From: Rhynchopus sp. YZ270_cl-10
Taxonomy: Eukaryota > Euglenozoa > Diplonemea > Diplonemida > Diplonemidae
Direction: 5' to 3'
Length of the DNA: 64,000 nt
Assembly (NCBI GenBank): GCA_964035575.1
Contig: OZ037856.1
Location: 1 to 64,000, forward strand
Every line of letters starts with the position of its first letter. Position 1 is the first letter of the stretch. Positions 35,567 to 46,400 of the stretch are shown piece after piece. The translations under genes were made by a program, and so were the position numbers. The notes below the pieces were generated by a model, which ran no database searches, was not told the DNA's origin, and saw nothing but the letters and a program-made list of their open reading frames with translations.

Positions 35567-35936
35567 ATCTGGCTGGTGCTTATGCGGTTGGTGTGGTTGA
35601 TAAGGTTATTCTTACTCTTCATCCACCTTTTATTCTAAACCCGACCTTTTTTGGTCATCCTTTTTTCCATTTCCATTTTCCTGTTCATTTTATTGTCTTT
35701 ATTATCTTCTCCATTTTTTCCTTTTTCCTTTCTATTCTCATAAAAAAATAGACCAAGTACAGAAAAGAAAAAAAATAGGGTTCTCGGGGGATACTTAACT
35801 GGTTGAGTTATCTGCAAACCTGCAAACCCGAAATAAATATCTGGCTTGTGTCAACTGTTTTGTCTTTTGGTGTGCTGGGCACTTAGGTGTTTTCATGTGT
35901 ACCATGCTTCCCTACTGAGAGAAGGTTTTTATACTG
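35567..35936. repeat. Right arm of the large inverted repeat
   Basis: Reverse complement of 33697-34068 with scattered differences. It runs from ggctggtgcttatgcg through block B (35620-35770) to cctactgagagaagg, then enters the third 9/10-bp array. Confidence 0.88.
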
Positions 35937-36165
35937 TGTATACTGTGTATACTGTGTATACTGTGTATACTGTGTATACTGTGTATACTGTGAAAACTGT
36001 GTATACTGTGTATACTGTGTATACTGTCTTCTGTGTATACTGTGTATACTGTGTTTTCTGTGTATACTGTGTATACTGTGTATACTGTGAAAACTGTGTA
36101 TACTGTGTATACTGTGTATACTGTGTTTTTCTGTGTTTTTCTGTGTTTTTCTGTGTTTTTCTGTG
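35930..36165. repeat. Third 9/10-bp array, interrupted
   Basis: Copies of tgtgtatac broken by ctgtgaaaa, ctgtcttc and ctgtgttttc variants, then four copies of the tgtgtttttc unit, then the tag ctgtgaaaactgtgtacgg and cccaaaat. It has the same orientation as the first copy at 31082. The interruptions suggest it is older than the perfect 46-copy array. Confidence 0.9.
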
Positions 36166-36199
36166 TGTGCTGTGAAAACTGTGTACGGGACCCAAAATC

Positions 36200-36495
36200 C
36201 TAAAAAACCTTAGTTTTTTAGTCTTTACTATAGAGATGTGCGCCACCCACACCACACACACTACACACCCACACACAGCACACCCACACACACCCACACA
36301 CACACACACACACACCCCCTCACCACCAGGGGGATTTGACCAAAAAATCGATTTTTTTAAATAAATAGTTGCTCATCCAAAAGTGAATTTTTTGGGCTTA
36401 ACGTGTTGTTTGGGGGCATTGAGGCCCAAAAAAAAAATTTAAGACAGTCCTGTTCAAAAAATGGACTGCCAAATGACATGTGGCATTAGGCCAAA
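36200..36495. other. Low-complexity flank left of the tandem duplication
   Basis: A CA-rich microsatellite at about 36240-36317 is followed by AT-rich sequence. A ggcattgaggcc / ggcattaggcc direct repeat (about 36415 and 36482) and a cagtcc/ggactg stem lie just before the first copy of the 6280-bp duplication begins. No gene is seen. Confidence 0.55.
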
Positions 36496-37181
36496 AACAT
36501 GCGTCTATTACTGCAGAACAGGGATTAAATCGGAACGAAAGAAAAGGGGAAAGCGAAAAAGGGGGAAAGGGTGCAGATCAACCAAACTAAGCAAATAGCC
36601 GGTAGACCTTTGTTGGTTGGCAACACGTGCAGGAACACACAAAACACAACACAACACTGAACGCCGGGTGGTGCGTCTCGCCACATTGCTAGCTATATCG
36701 CCAGGTAAGGTGGAAAGAACACCAATGCGTTCTGATAGCTGAGTCGTGTGTTTTTGCTGTGGGTGTTGTGAACTCATAGAAACAGTTTAATAAATAGACA
36801 CCCGCAGTTAAGAAAGAGAAAAGTGTAGAACATGCAATACAGATGCACATGCAAGACAAAAAAAGGGGTGGAATAAATAATGTGATGGTTTCTCTTCTCT
36901 TCTCTTCTTTTCCTTGGGTTTTAAAACGGGAAAACGGAACACTGGATAAGATACAGATAAAAGGTAAAGGTAAAGGTAAAGGTAAAGACAAAATGTGGCA
37001 GTGCGTTTTGTTTCTGGAAAAAATAATATATGTTTGGTGATTCTCTTTTGCCTTTGACTTGGCCCTTTACATTGTTAGAACATCTTGCCCAGTTCTGATG
37101 GTTCCGTTTCCGCCCCACCCAAAAAATCCGAGATCGAGGAATGCATTCCTCCTCCTCCTCCTCCTCCTGCTCCCCCCTCTC

Positions 37182-40100
37182 TCACATCCGGTCTGCATAC
37201 AACTGGGCAACCTGCAACGGAGACAGTGCAGCACGGTACACCCGCATCTCGTCCATGTGCCCCACAAACTTGTTGTACTTCCCAAGCCAGGCAACACCCC
37301 CAAAGCGCGTGTAGTAGCCCTCCTCGAACAGCCCCACCACACCTGCGATGCTTGCTGTTGCCACTGCCACCCCGTCCAGGTAGTTTGTCGCAGTGTCTGT
37401 CGCACGCGACACCACAGCAGCCACGTGGTGCCACTCGCCGTCGTCGATCGGGTGTGCAGTGTTCCCCGCAACCGTCACCTTCTTCCCGTCGCGTGCGTAC
37501 ACAACAGTCTTGAACGACTTCCCAGCCCCTGCCGTCAGGAGCGTGAGCCCACGCGAGTTCGGGCGCCCTGCGTTGGAGAAGATGGGCATCTCGCCGCCGT
37601 CCCCTCCTGCAGCGATCTTGACCCACGTGCTCACGGTGACGTCGTCCTCGCGCAGCAGCAGGAAGGCCGGCATCGGGGACATCTGCACCTTCATGTGGCC
37701 GTTGTTCCACGCACCCTTCTTGCCCGACAGCTCTGCACAGTTCCCAGACACACCGCCGGGCACACCCACAGACACGCCAGAGGGGTCCACGTACGCCTGC
37801 ACGTGCTTCGTGGTGTCGTACACAACCGACGGTGCTGACGCTGACGCCGACGGCGACACAGGCACACCCGCAGACTCAAACGCGTAGTGCAGGATGAGGT
37901 GCTCTGCAGCCGCGTCCTGTGTCTCGACCCACACCTCCACCTCCGCAGCGCCCCCGGCCCCTGCCACCCCGTTCTGCACCACCGTGTACGAGAACGTGTC
38001 GCGCCCAACAAACGCAGGCGCCGGTGTGTACACAAAGCCCCCGCTGGCGCCAAGGCGCAGTGTCCCGTGTGCCGGAGCCGCAGTCACAACAGCCTGTGCG
38101 CCCTGTGCCGCCACGCCACGGTCGTTTGCAAGCACACCCTCCGCAGCGCCCACCTGCAGCACCGCACCCGACACAGCCACGTACACGTCTGGGAACGCCC
38201 CCGCCGCAGACACACCCAGGAGGGGCAGCATCGCACGCCCCGCACGCTCCCCGATCGCGACCATCGACCCCCCGTCGTAGTGGAAGTAGTGGTACAGGTC
38301 GTCCGAGGGAACCCAGTCCGCGTGTGCGTCCGCCGTCGCCACTGCCGCCTGCGCACGGCGGATCACGCCCCCGCGCACCCCCTGGTTGTCGTTCCCCTGC
38401 ACCACCACCACAGGGAGGGCCGGCACACCCACATCCGCCCGCACAGCAGCAATCAGCTTTATGAGTGCAGCCTCGTAGCCGTTCGCGTCTGCGTCCGAGA
38501 AGGCGTCGTTGTAGCCCTGCGACCAGACAAACCCAGACACAACGTGGTCCGCAGGCAGCGTCGCACGGAACGCCGCAAACCCGGCCACCATCTGCGCGTA
38601 CAGGTTGTCTGCGTCTCCTGTCGGCGACCAGTGGTCTGCCCGTGCAATCTGCGTGCCCCCCTTCGACGCCTTGAACAGGTACACGTCCTCCGACAGTGCG
38701 TCCCCCAGCACGTGCCCGAAGCCCAGCTCCGGCCCGAACGACGCACCGTAGTAGGGCCCAAGCCCGGCGGTCCCACGTGAGCGCTCAATGATCGACTTTG
38801 CGAACACGTCGGTGCGTCTCTCAAGCAGCTCCGTGCGCAGGGACAGGTAGTTCTGCAGGTCCGACCTGCTCCCGTGACCCACCATGTTCGACTGCCCTGC
38901 CATCAGGAACACACGTGTTGGCTTTCTTGCTGGTGGTGTTGACGGTGTTGGTGCGGGTGCCTCCGTTGTGGGGGTCCGTGTTGCTGGCGCACGTGTTTCA
39001 GGTGCTGATGTGCGGGGAGCCTTCGTTGCAGGTGCAGTGGTGCTGGGAAGTGGTGTCGGCAGCGGGGTTGGGGCCACAGTCACAGGAACCGGTGCTGGTG
39101 GCGCACCCCCCGCCTGGATGAGGTAGTCGTACGAATACGCAAGGAAGTCTCTGAACTGTGTTGCAGGCGTGTTTGCCACCACCAAGTACAGCGTCTCCCC
39201 GGCTCCCACACGCACCGTTGCCGTCACAGCCTTGCCGCCCGTCCCTGCCGCTGCTGCAGGGAGCCGCACGTAACGCCGCTCCCCCGTCGCCGTGTTGTAC
39301 ACCACAGCCTGCGCACGGAACTCAGAGTAGGCTGGGTTCGCTGCCGATGGCACCACACCCACTGTGTACTGTGTCTCTGCCGCCACACCCGACACCTCGT
39401 ACGCGTTGAATGCCCAGTCTCCGATCATGTACCGCCCAGGCACAGACACCCACGCCCCGTCCGTGCCACCTGCACCGTAGAAGACAGCCACCTTGTTGTC
39501 AACCTCCTCGTCAGCCACAGGGTTCACCTTGTTCTTCTTGTTCTTCCCGTTCAGACGGCGGAACGACCCTGCCTCAGACGCACGGAACGTGTCCTCGTAG
39601 TCGACATCCCACGTTGTCACACGTGCCGCAAAGTCGCTGAAGACCTCACGCATGTCGTACCCAGCCTCCGCAAGTGCGTTGTACATCCCCTCCGCAGGTG
39701 CGCCACTCAGCGGTGCCAGCCCAAGACGCCTCCGGTTGAACACCTTCCCCACCCAGAAGTCGTCTCCAAGCACGTGGTGGGTCACGTACCACTCCCAGAT
39801 TGCCGCCCCGTACTGGTGCCCACCCTTCCCAATGTCCACAATCCCGTCTGCGAACGTTGAGCTTTGTGTTGTCCAGAGTGCCAGCTGCGGCTGCAGGGTG
39901 TACATCCCAAGAATCGTGTCGTACGCAGTCGGCTTCTGTGAGAACGCGCCCCACGACGCAGTCGACTCTGCAAGGAACTTCGTCGCCCCGTAGGTACGCC
40001 TCTGGTATGCGTGGAAGTTCTCGTGCAGCACGTACTGGTTCCACGGCTTCCCAAAGTGGAACTTGCTCACCCACCGCTGGCGGTACCCGTCTGTCAGGAG

Positions 40101-41909
40101 GACCTGGCGTGGCTTTGCGTACTCGGCACACAGCGCCCCGTGCACGTACATCCCTGTCTCCATCACGTTGTGCTCCCAGGTCATGTCGTGCCCCGAGAGC
40201 TGGTAGTCGAAGCTGTCCTGTGTTGTGTCCGTCACACCCTCTGCCCAGTAGATGCACTGGTACACACCGCACAGGAAGTTCGGCATCGCTGCGTCGGGCA
40301 CCACCAGCGACGACGTCCGCACATCACCGCATCTGTTCCCAAGCGCCTCCACCTCAGCCGCACCCAGGGCACGCGAGTACACACGCACGTCCCACACCTT
40401 CCCGGGGTGCTGCGGCACAGACAGCACACCCCCCACCTGCATCGTCCCCGACACAGACACAGGCGAACCCCGCGCAGCCACACCGTTCACATACACAGCC
40501 ACAGCACCGTCAGCGGCAACAACCACTGCCACATGGTTGCAGTGGCGGTGCGAGAGCGCTGTCGTGTGCTCCACCGCCACCTCCGCCCCACCTGCAGCCC
40601 GCACTGTCACCGACACACGCCCCGCATCCTCGGCAACCGTCACCGCCTCAGACTGCAGCAGCACACCCGTCTGCCCCGCCGTGTGTGGCTGCACCTGCAG
40701 TGACAGCGTCACAGCGCCCGGCCCAGCAGACAGCGCACCGAAGTCCACACGCACTGCGCGCGACGCCATGTCCGTCACACTTTCGTACGGGAACTGCTCC
40801 TCACGCCTGTCCGTGGGGAACAGCTCTGCCGACACTGCGTGGGCGTGTGCAGACAGGTCCTCGTAGGAAAACTCGAGCGGCACGTATGCGAACAGACTTG
40901 CGTCAAAGGGTCCCTGTCCGATGCCTGCCAGTGCACAGCGTGCCTCGCAGCGGTTGAACGAACACACATCCCCCGCCGCACAACTGCCACACTGCACGGT
41001 TGTCCCGTCCTGCGCACGCACCACACCGCACACAGCACCACGTTGCGCACACACTGCAGCCGAGGACGACGGCGACGTCGGCGATGGCAATGGCGATGGC
41101 GACGGCGACGGCGACAGTGTGCTTGTCACAGGTGTGCTTGTGCGTGGTACCTCGGTTTCAGGTGCCAATGTGTCAGGTGCTGATGTGCGGGGAGCCTTCG
41201 TCGCCGGAGCACCCGTGTCCTGCAGGCACGGCGCACGTGCCTCCTGTGGTGTCATCACGTGGTCTGCAAAGCTCACGTGGTCGACGAAGAACTCACCACC
41301 ACGTGACATCTTCGTGCCCCCCAGGTGGAACTCTCCAATCGCCATCCCACCGTACCTCGAGCTCCGGTGCAGGTCCATCGTCGCCCTCTTCGACAGCACA
41401 ACCTCGCCGTCGACCCACAGCCGCAGCATCGTCTCTGCAGCTGTGTACGTCAACACAACCTGGTGCCACACACCCGTCTCCAGCTTCGCACTGCTCCGCG
41501 CCCGGAAGAGCGGCGTCCGCACACTCAGGTGTCCGCGAGAGCCCACCATCACCCACGCACCCCAGTTCCCGCGTGTCCTGTCCCTCGCCCTGTCTGTCCC
41601 TCCAAGCGTGAACAGCGTACGACTTCCCCTGCTCATCACCCCCACGGGCTTCACATAGCCCGCAATCGAAAAGTCGACGTTTCCAGTGGGTGCCCCGTTC
41701 CCCTCCTTCAGGCTGATAAAGTCCCCGTTCAGCATGTGGTACGACTTCCCACACACTGCGTTGTCCCCGGACCCAAGCACAAGCTTCTTCGTTGTGCTCG
41801 TCCTCCCGAACGTGTCCGTCACCTCAGGGCCGTCGAGGGTGTACTGCGAGTAGATGCTTCCCTGCACCAACCCCACACACAGAGCCAGCAGCGCCATGCT
41901 CTGCCGCAT
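37182..41909 (-). CDS. Secreted modular metallopeptidase/SGNH esterase with LamG domains, copy A
   Basis: 1575 aa from the ATG at 41909; an in-frame GTG 10 codons upstream and an ATG at 41897 are alternatives. Residues 1-20 form a signal peptide (MRQSMALLALCVGLVQGS). Next come a LamG-like beta-sandwich (about 20-240), a Thr/Pro/Ala linker, a small Cys-rich segment and a second LamG-like domain (about 340-530). A peptidase domain follows with HENFH (His629, Glu630, His633) and FLAEST (Glu648), a gluzincin-type zinc site. After a beta-rich region and a second TP-rich linker comes an SGNH/sialate-O-acetylesterase-type domain with AGQSNMVG (Ser1007), FVWSQGYND and a late His (about 1210). A cadherin-like or bacterial VCBS-type repeat (VLANDRG, DTFSYTV) and a C-terminal LamG complete it. 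No membrane anchor is seen. I infer a secreted enzyme acting on acetylated glycans or glycoproteins. Codons are strongly GC-rich, unlike the flanks. Catalytic motifs look intact. Confidence 0.88.
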   Translation of the reverse strand: MRQSMALLALCVGLVQGSIYSQYTLDGPEVTDTFGRTSTTKKLVLGSGDNAVCGKSYHMLNGDFISLKEGNGAPTGNVDFSIAGYVKPVGVMSRGSRTLFTLGGTDRARDRTRGNWGAWVMVGSRGHLSVRTPLFRARSSAKLETGVWHQVVLTYTAAETMLRLWVDGEVVLSKRATMDLHRSSRYGGMAIGEFHLGGTKMSRGGEFFVDHVSFADHVMTPQEARAPCLQDTGAPATKAPRTSAPDTLAPETEVPRTSTPVTSTLSPSPSPSPLPSPTSPSSSAAVCAQRGAVCGVVRAQDGTTVQCGSCAAGDVCSFNRCEARCALAGIGQGPFDASLFAYVPLEFSYEDLSAHAHAVSAELFPTDRREEQFPYESVTDMASRAVRVDFGALSAGPGAVTLSLQVQPHTAGQTGVLLQSEAVTVAEDAGRVSVTVRAAGGAEVAVEHTTALSHRHCNHVAVVVAADGAVAVYVNGVAARGSPVSVSGTMQVGGVLSVPQHPGKVWDVRVYSRALGAAEVEALGNRCGDVRTSSLVVPDAAMPNFLCGVYQCIYWAEGVTDTTQDSFDYQLSGHDMTWEHNVMETGMYVHGALCAEYAKPRQVLLTDGYRQRWVSKFHFGKPWNQYVLHENFHAYQRRTYGATKFLAESTASWGAFSQKPTAYDTILGMYTLQPQLALWTTQSSTFADGIVDIGKGGHQYGAAIWEWYVTHHVLGDDFWVGKVFNRRRLGLAPLSGAPAEGMYNALAEAGYDMREVFSDFAARVTTWDVDYEDTFRASEAGSFRRLNGKNKKNKVNPVADEEVDNKVAVFYGAGGTDGAWVSVPGRYMIGDWAFNAYEVSGVAAETQYTVGVVPSAANPAYSEFRAQAVVYNTATGERRYVRLPAAAAGTGGKAVTATVRVGAGETLYLVVANTPATQFRDFLAYSYDYLIQAGGAPPAPVPVTVAPTPLPTPLPSTTAPATKAPRTSAPETRAPATRTPTTEAPAPTPSTPPARKPTRVFLMAGQSNMVGHGSRSDLQNYLSLRTELLERRTDVFAKSIIERSRGTAGLGPYYGASFGPELGFGHVLGDALSEDVYLFKASKGGTQIARADHWSPTGDADNLYAQMVAGFAAFRATLPADHVVSGFVWSQGYNDAFSDADANGYEAALIKLIAAVRADVGVPALPVVVVQGNDNQGVRGGVIRRAQAAVATADAHADWVPSDDLYHYFHYDGGSMVAIGERAGRAMLPLLGVSAAGAFPDVYVAVSGAVLQVGAAEGVLANDRGVAAQGAQAVVTAAPAHGTLRLGASGGFVYTPAPAFVGRDTFSYTVVQNGVAGAGGAAEVEVWVETQDAAAEHLILHYAFESAGVPVSPSASASAPSVVYDTTKHVQAYVDPSGVSVGVPGGVSGNCAELSGKKGAWNNGHMKVQMSPMPAFLLLREDDVTVSTWVKIAAGGDGGEMPIFSNAGRPNSRGLTLLTAGAGKSFKTVVYARDGKKVTVAGNTAHPIDDGEWHHVAAVVSRATDTATNYLDGVAVATASIAGVVGLFEEGYYTRFGGVAWLGKYNKFVGHMDEMRVYRAALSPLQVAQLYADRM

Positions 41910-42027
41910 CACACCACAGCACAGTACAGTACAGCGCACACAAAGGTGTGGGGGGGGGTATGCTCTTCTGTGTGTACCCTTTCTTGTTGTCTGCGATGTT
42001 TCAGTTGTTTTGGTGTATACAATCTAC

Positions 42028-42040
42028 CTGAGAGGGGAGG
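42028..42040 (-). promoter_or_regulatory. Candidate splice-leader acceptor, copy A
   Basis: On the minus strand this reads CCTCCCCTCTCAG, a pyrimidine tract ending in CAG, 118 bases upstream of the chosen ATG with no exon-like sequence before it. The same site lies at 48308-48320 in copy B. Confidence 0.4.
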
Positions 42041-42200
42041 GTTTGTTGGTTTTGAGAGTGGGTTGCAATTGCAGAGAAACAGACACAAATGGACAAGCAG
42101 TCAAAATAGGGGAAGGGGCATTTAGAGTTCTTGTTCCGGCATGCGGGAGGTGAGGTGGGGGGTGGGGAAAGGGAACGATAAACAGTCAGAAGCGGTGTGT

Positions 42201-42297
42201 GTGTGTGTTGTGCCACGTGGCACGACCTTTCTCTGCAACCTTCTGTGTGGACAACGTGGTTTGGCACTCTCCTCTCAAAGGAAGAGGAGAAGGCCAG
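42201..42297. repeat. 97-bp dispersed repeat with perfect 14-bp palindrome, copy 1
   Basis: Identical to 48481-48577 and 56304-56400. It contains the palindrome gtgccacgtggcac (42210-42223, with a CACGTG core) and a hairpin ctcctct/agaggag. It lies about 290 bases upstream of the modular-protein ATG and, in the third copy, about 185 bases upstream of the GMC gene, in the same orientation relative to the gene. It could be a shared promoter-like element, a small RNA or a mobile remnant. Confidence 0.85.
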
Positions 42298-43461
42298 AAA
42301 TGAGCAAGCTTGTTGTGCTACCCACAGAACAGGCACAGGGGTGAGGGGTGAGGGGTGGCCACACACAGACTTCTGTGTTTTCTATGAATAATATAACCAC
42401 TCTCTTCACGTTCTTACTTGTTGTTTGGGGTTGCCTTCGTGCAGTAAATTGGATTCTCTGCACAATTATTTTTGAGGGCAGACAGCAAAAACAACAAGGG
42501 AACGTGGGTGCGGAAAAGTTAAGAAAAAGAACGGGGAGGGGGGGCTAAAAGAAGCAACGGAAAGGGGGAAGGGGGAAGGGGGGCGGGTTGGAAGACAAGG
42601 GCTGCTTGTGTGTTGTTCACAGGTTGTCTGTTTATGTACAGTCTGTACAAGAACGCCCCAGAACGAAATCAACTAGTCGCTGTTGATCAAAAAGGTAACG
42701 TGATAATATAATATTTATGGAGACAAGGACAAGAAGAAAAGACAGCTTTCAAAGACATACGCGCCTCACAGAGGCAACATGCGTCTATTACTGCAGAACA
42801 GGGATTAAATCGGAACGAAAGAAAAGGGGAAAGCGAAAAAGGGGGAAAGGGTGCAGATCAACCAAACTAAGCAAATAGCCGGTAGACCTTTGTTGGTTGG
42901 CAACACGTGCAGGAACACACAAAACACAACACAACACTGAACGCCGGGTGGTGCGTCTCGCCACATTGCTAGCTATATCGCCAGGTAAGGTGGAAAGAAC
43001 ACCAATGCGTTCTGATAGCTGAGTCGTGTGTTTTTGCTGTGGGTGTTGTGAACTCATAGAAACAGTTTAATAAATAGACACCCGCAGTTAAGAAAGAGAA
43101 AAGTGTAGAACATGCAATACAGATGCACATGCAAGACAAAAAAAGGGGTGGAATAAATAATGTGATGGTTTCTCTTCTCTTCTCTTCTTTTCCTTGGGTT
43201 TTAAAACGGGAAAACGGAACACTGGATAAGATACAGATAAAAGGTAAAGGTAAAGGTAAAGGTAAAGACAAAATGTGGCAGTGCGTTTTGTTTCTGGAAA
43301 AAATAATATATGTTTGGTGATTCTCTTTTGCCTTTGACTTGGCCCTTTACATTGTTAGAACATCTTGCCCAGTTCTGATGGTTCCGTTTCCGCCCCACCC
43401 AAAAAATCCGAGATCGAGGAATGCATTCCTCCTCCTCCTCCTCCTCCTGCTCCCCCCTCTC

Positions 43462-46400
43462 TCACATCCGGTCTGCATACAACTGGGCAACCTGCAACGG
43501 AGACAGTGCAGCACGGTACACCCGCATCTCGTCCATGTGCCCCACAAACTTGTTGTACTTCCCAAGCCAGGCAACACCCCCAAAGCGCGTGTAGTAGCCC
43601 TCCTCGAACAGCCCCACCACACCTGCGATGCTTGCTGTTGCCACTGCCACCCCGTCCAGGTAGTTTGTCGCAGTGTCTGTCGCACGCGACACCACAGCAG
43701 CCACGTGGTGCCACTCGCCGTCGTCGATCGGGTGTGCAGTGTTCCCCGCAACCGTCACCTTCTTCCCGTCGCGTGCGTACACAACAGTCTTGAACGACTT
43801 CCCAGCCCCTGCCGTCAGGAGCGTGAGCCCACGCGAGTTCGGGCGCCCTGCGTTGGAGAAGATGGGCATCTCGCCGCCGTCCCCTCCTGCAGCGATCTTG
43901 ACCCACGTGCTCACGGTGACGTCGTCCTCGCGCAGCAGCAGGAAGGCCGGCATCGGGGACATCTGCACCTTCATGTGGCCGTTGTTCCACGCACCCTTCT
44001 TGCCCGACAGCTCTGCACAGTTCCCAGACACACCGCCGGGCACACCCACAGACACGCCAGAGGGGTCCACGTACGCCTGCACGTGCTTCGTGGTGTCGTA
44101 CACAACCGACGGTGCTGACGCTGACGCCGACGGCGACACAGGCACACCCGCAGACTCAAACGCGTAGTGCAGGATGAGGTGCTCTGCAGCCGCGTCCTGT
44201 GTCTCGACCCACACCTCCACCTCCGCAGCGCCCCCGGCCCCTGCCACCCCGTTCTGCACCACCGTGTACGAGAACGTGTCGCGCCCAACAAACGCAGGCG
44301 CCGGTGTGTACACAAAGCCCCCGCTGGCGCCAAGGCGCAGTGTCCCGTGTGCCGGAGCCGCAGTCACAACAGCCTGTGCGCCCTGTGCCGCCACGCCACG
44401 GTCGTTTGCAAGCACACCCTCCGCAGCGCCCACCTGCAGCACCGCACCCGACACAGCCACGTACACGTCTGGGAACGCCCCCGCCGCAGACACACCCAGG
44501 AGGGGCAGCATCGCACGCCCCGCACGCTCCCCGATCGCGACCATCGACCCCCCGTCGTAGTGGAAGTAGTGGTACAGGTCGTCCGAGGGAACCCAGTCCG
44601 CGTGTGCGTCCGCCGTCGCCACTGCCGCCTGCGCACGGCGGATCACGCCCCCGCGCACCCCCTGGTTGTCGTTCCCCTGCACCACCACCACAGGGAGGGC
44701 CGGCACACCCACATCCGCCCGCACAGCAGCAATCAGCTTTATGAGTGCAGCCTCGTAGCCGTTCGCGTCTGCGTCCGAGAAGGCGTCGTTGTAGCCCTGC
44801 GACCAGACAAACCCAGACACAACGTGGTCCGCAGGCAGCGTCGCACGGAACGCCGCAAACCCGGCCACCATCTGCGCGTACAGGTTGTCTGCGTCTCCTG
44901 TCGGCGACCAGTGGTCTGCCCGTGCAATCTGCGTGCCCCCCTTCGACGCCTTGAACAGGTACACGTCCTCCGACAGTGCGTCCCCCAGCACGTGCCCGAA
45001 GCCCAGCTCCGGCCCGAACGACGCACCGTAGTAGGGCCCAAGCCCGGCGGTCCCACGTGAGCGCTCAATGATCGACTTTGCGAACACGTCGGTGCGTCTC
45101 TCAAGCAGCTCCGTGCGCAGGGACAGGTAGTTCTGCAGGTCCGACCTGCTCCCGTGACCCACCATGTTCGACTGCCCTGCCATCAGGAACACACGTGTTG
45201 GCTTTCTTGCTGGTGGTGTTGACGGTGTTGGTGCGGGTGCCTCCGTTGTGGGGGTCCGTGTTGCTGGCGCACGTGTTTCAGGTGCTGATGTGCGGGGAGC
45301 CTTCGTTGCAGGTGCAGTGGTGCTGGGAAGTGGTGTCGGCAGCGGGGTTGGGGCCACAGTCACAGGAACCGGTGCTGGTGGCGCACCCCCCGCCTGGATG
45401 AGGTAGTCGTACGAATACGCAAGGAAGTCTCTGAACTGTGTTGCAGGCGTGTTTGCCACCACCAAGTACAGCGTCTCCCCGGCTCCCACACGCACCGTTG
45501 CCGTCACAGCCTTGCCGCCCGTCCCTGCCGCTGCTGCAGGGAGCCGCACGTAACGCCGCTCCCCCGTCGCCGTGTTGTACACCACAGCCTGCGCACGGAA
45601 CTCAGAGTAGGCTGGGTTCGCTGCCGATGGCACCACACCCACTGTGTACTGTGTCTCTGCCGCCACACCCGACACCTCGTACGCGTTGAATGCCCAGTCT
45701 CCGATCATGTACCGCCCAGGCACAGACACCCACGCCCCGTCCGTGCCACCTGCACCGTAGAAGACAGCCACCTTGTTGTCAACCTCCTCGTCAGCCACAG
45801 GGTTCACCTTGTTCTTCTTGTTCTTCCCGTTCAGACGGCGGAACGACCCTGCCTCAGACGCACGGAACGTGTCCTCGTAGTCGACATCCCACGTTGTCAC
45901 ACGTGCCGCAAAGTCGCTGAAGACCTCACGCATGTCGTACCCAGCCTCCGCAAGTGCGTTGTACATCCCCTCCGCAGGTGCGCCACTCAGCGGTGCCAGC
46001 CCAAGACGCCTCCGGTTGAACACCTTCCCCACCCAGAAGTCGTCTCCAAGCACGTGGTGGGTCACGTACCACTCCCAGATTGCCGCCCCGTACTGGTGCC
46101 CACCCTTCCCAATGTCCACAATCCCGTCTGCGAACGTTGAGCTTTGTGTTGTCCAGAGTGCCAGCTGCGGCTGCAGGGTGTACATCCCAAGAATCGTGTC
46201 GTACGCAGTCGGCTTCTGTGAGAACGCGCCCCACGACGCAGTCGACTCTGCAAGGAACTTCGTCGCCCCGTAGGTACGCCTCTGGTATGCGTGGAAGTTC
46301 TCGTGCAGCACGTACTGGTTCCACGGCTTCCCAAAGTGGAACTTGCTCACCCACCGCTGGCGGTACCCGTCTGTCAGGAGGACCTGGCGTGGCTTTGCGT

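Larger units (their letters stand above)
36496..42508. repeat. Tandem duplication, copy A
   Basis: Copy A is matched by 42776-48720 at a constant offset of 6280 over nearly its whole length. The encoded 1575-aa proteins are identical. The first differences I saw come at the gene's 5' flank: C at 42333 versus T at 48613, then a gtgagggg duplication present only in A, then a stretch of about 60 bases (42388-42460) missing in B. A 267-bp spacer (42509-42775) separates the copies. Confidence 0.95.
41910..42775. other. 5' flank of copy A and inter-copy spacer
   Basis: No further gene is seen. It contains a candidate splice acceptor (42028-42040), a GT-rich run, the 97-bp dispersed repeat (42201-42297), G-rich runs at about 42535-42590, and a unique 267-bp spacer before copy B. 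Confidence 0.6.

Noticed and set aside
37059-40957. Plus-strand frames of 200-385 codons opposite the modular-protein gene
   Set aside because: Antisense shadows of a high-GC gene; Arg/Pro/His-rich with no domains. Also repeated exactly in copy B.
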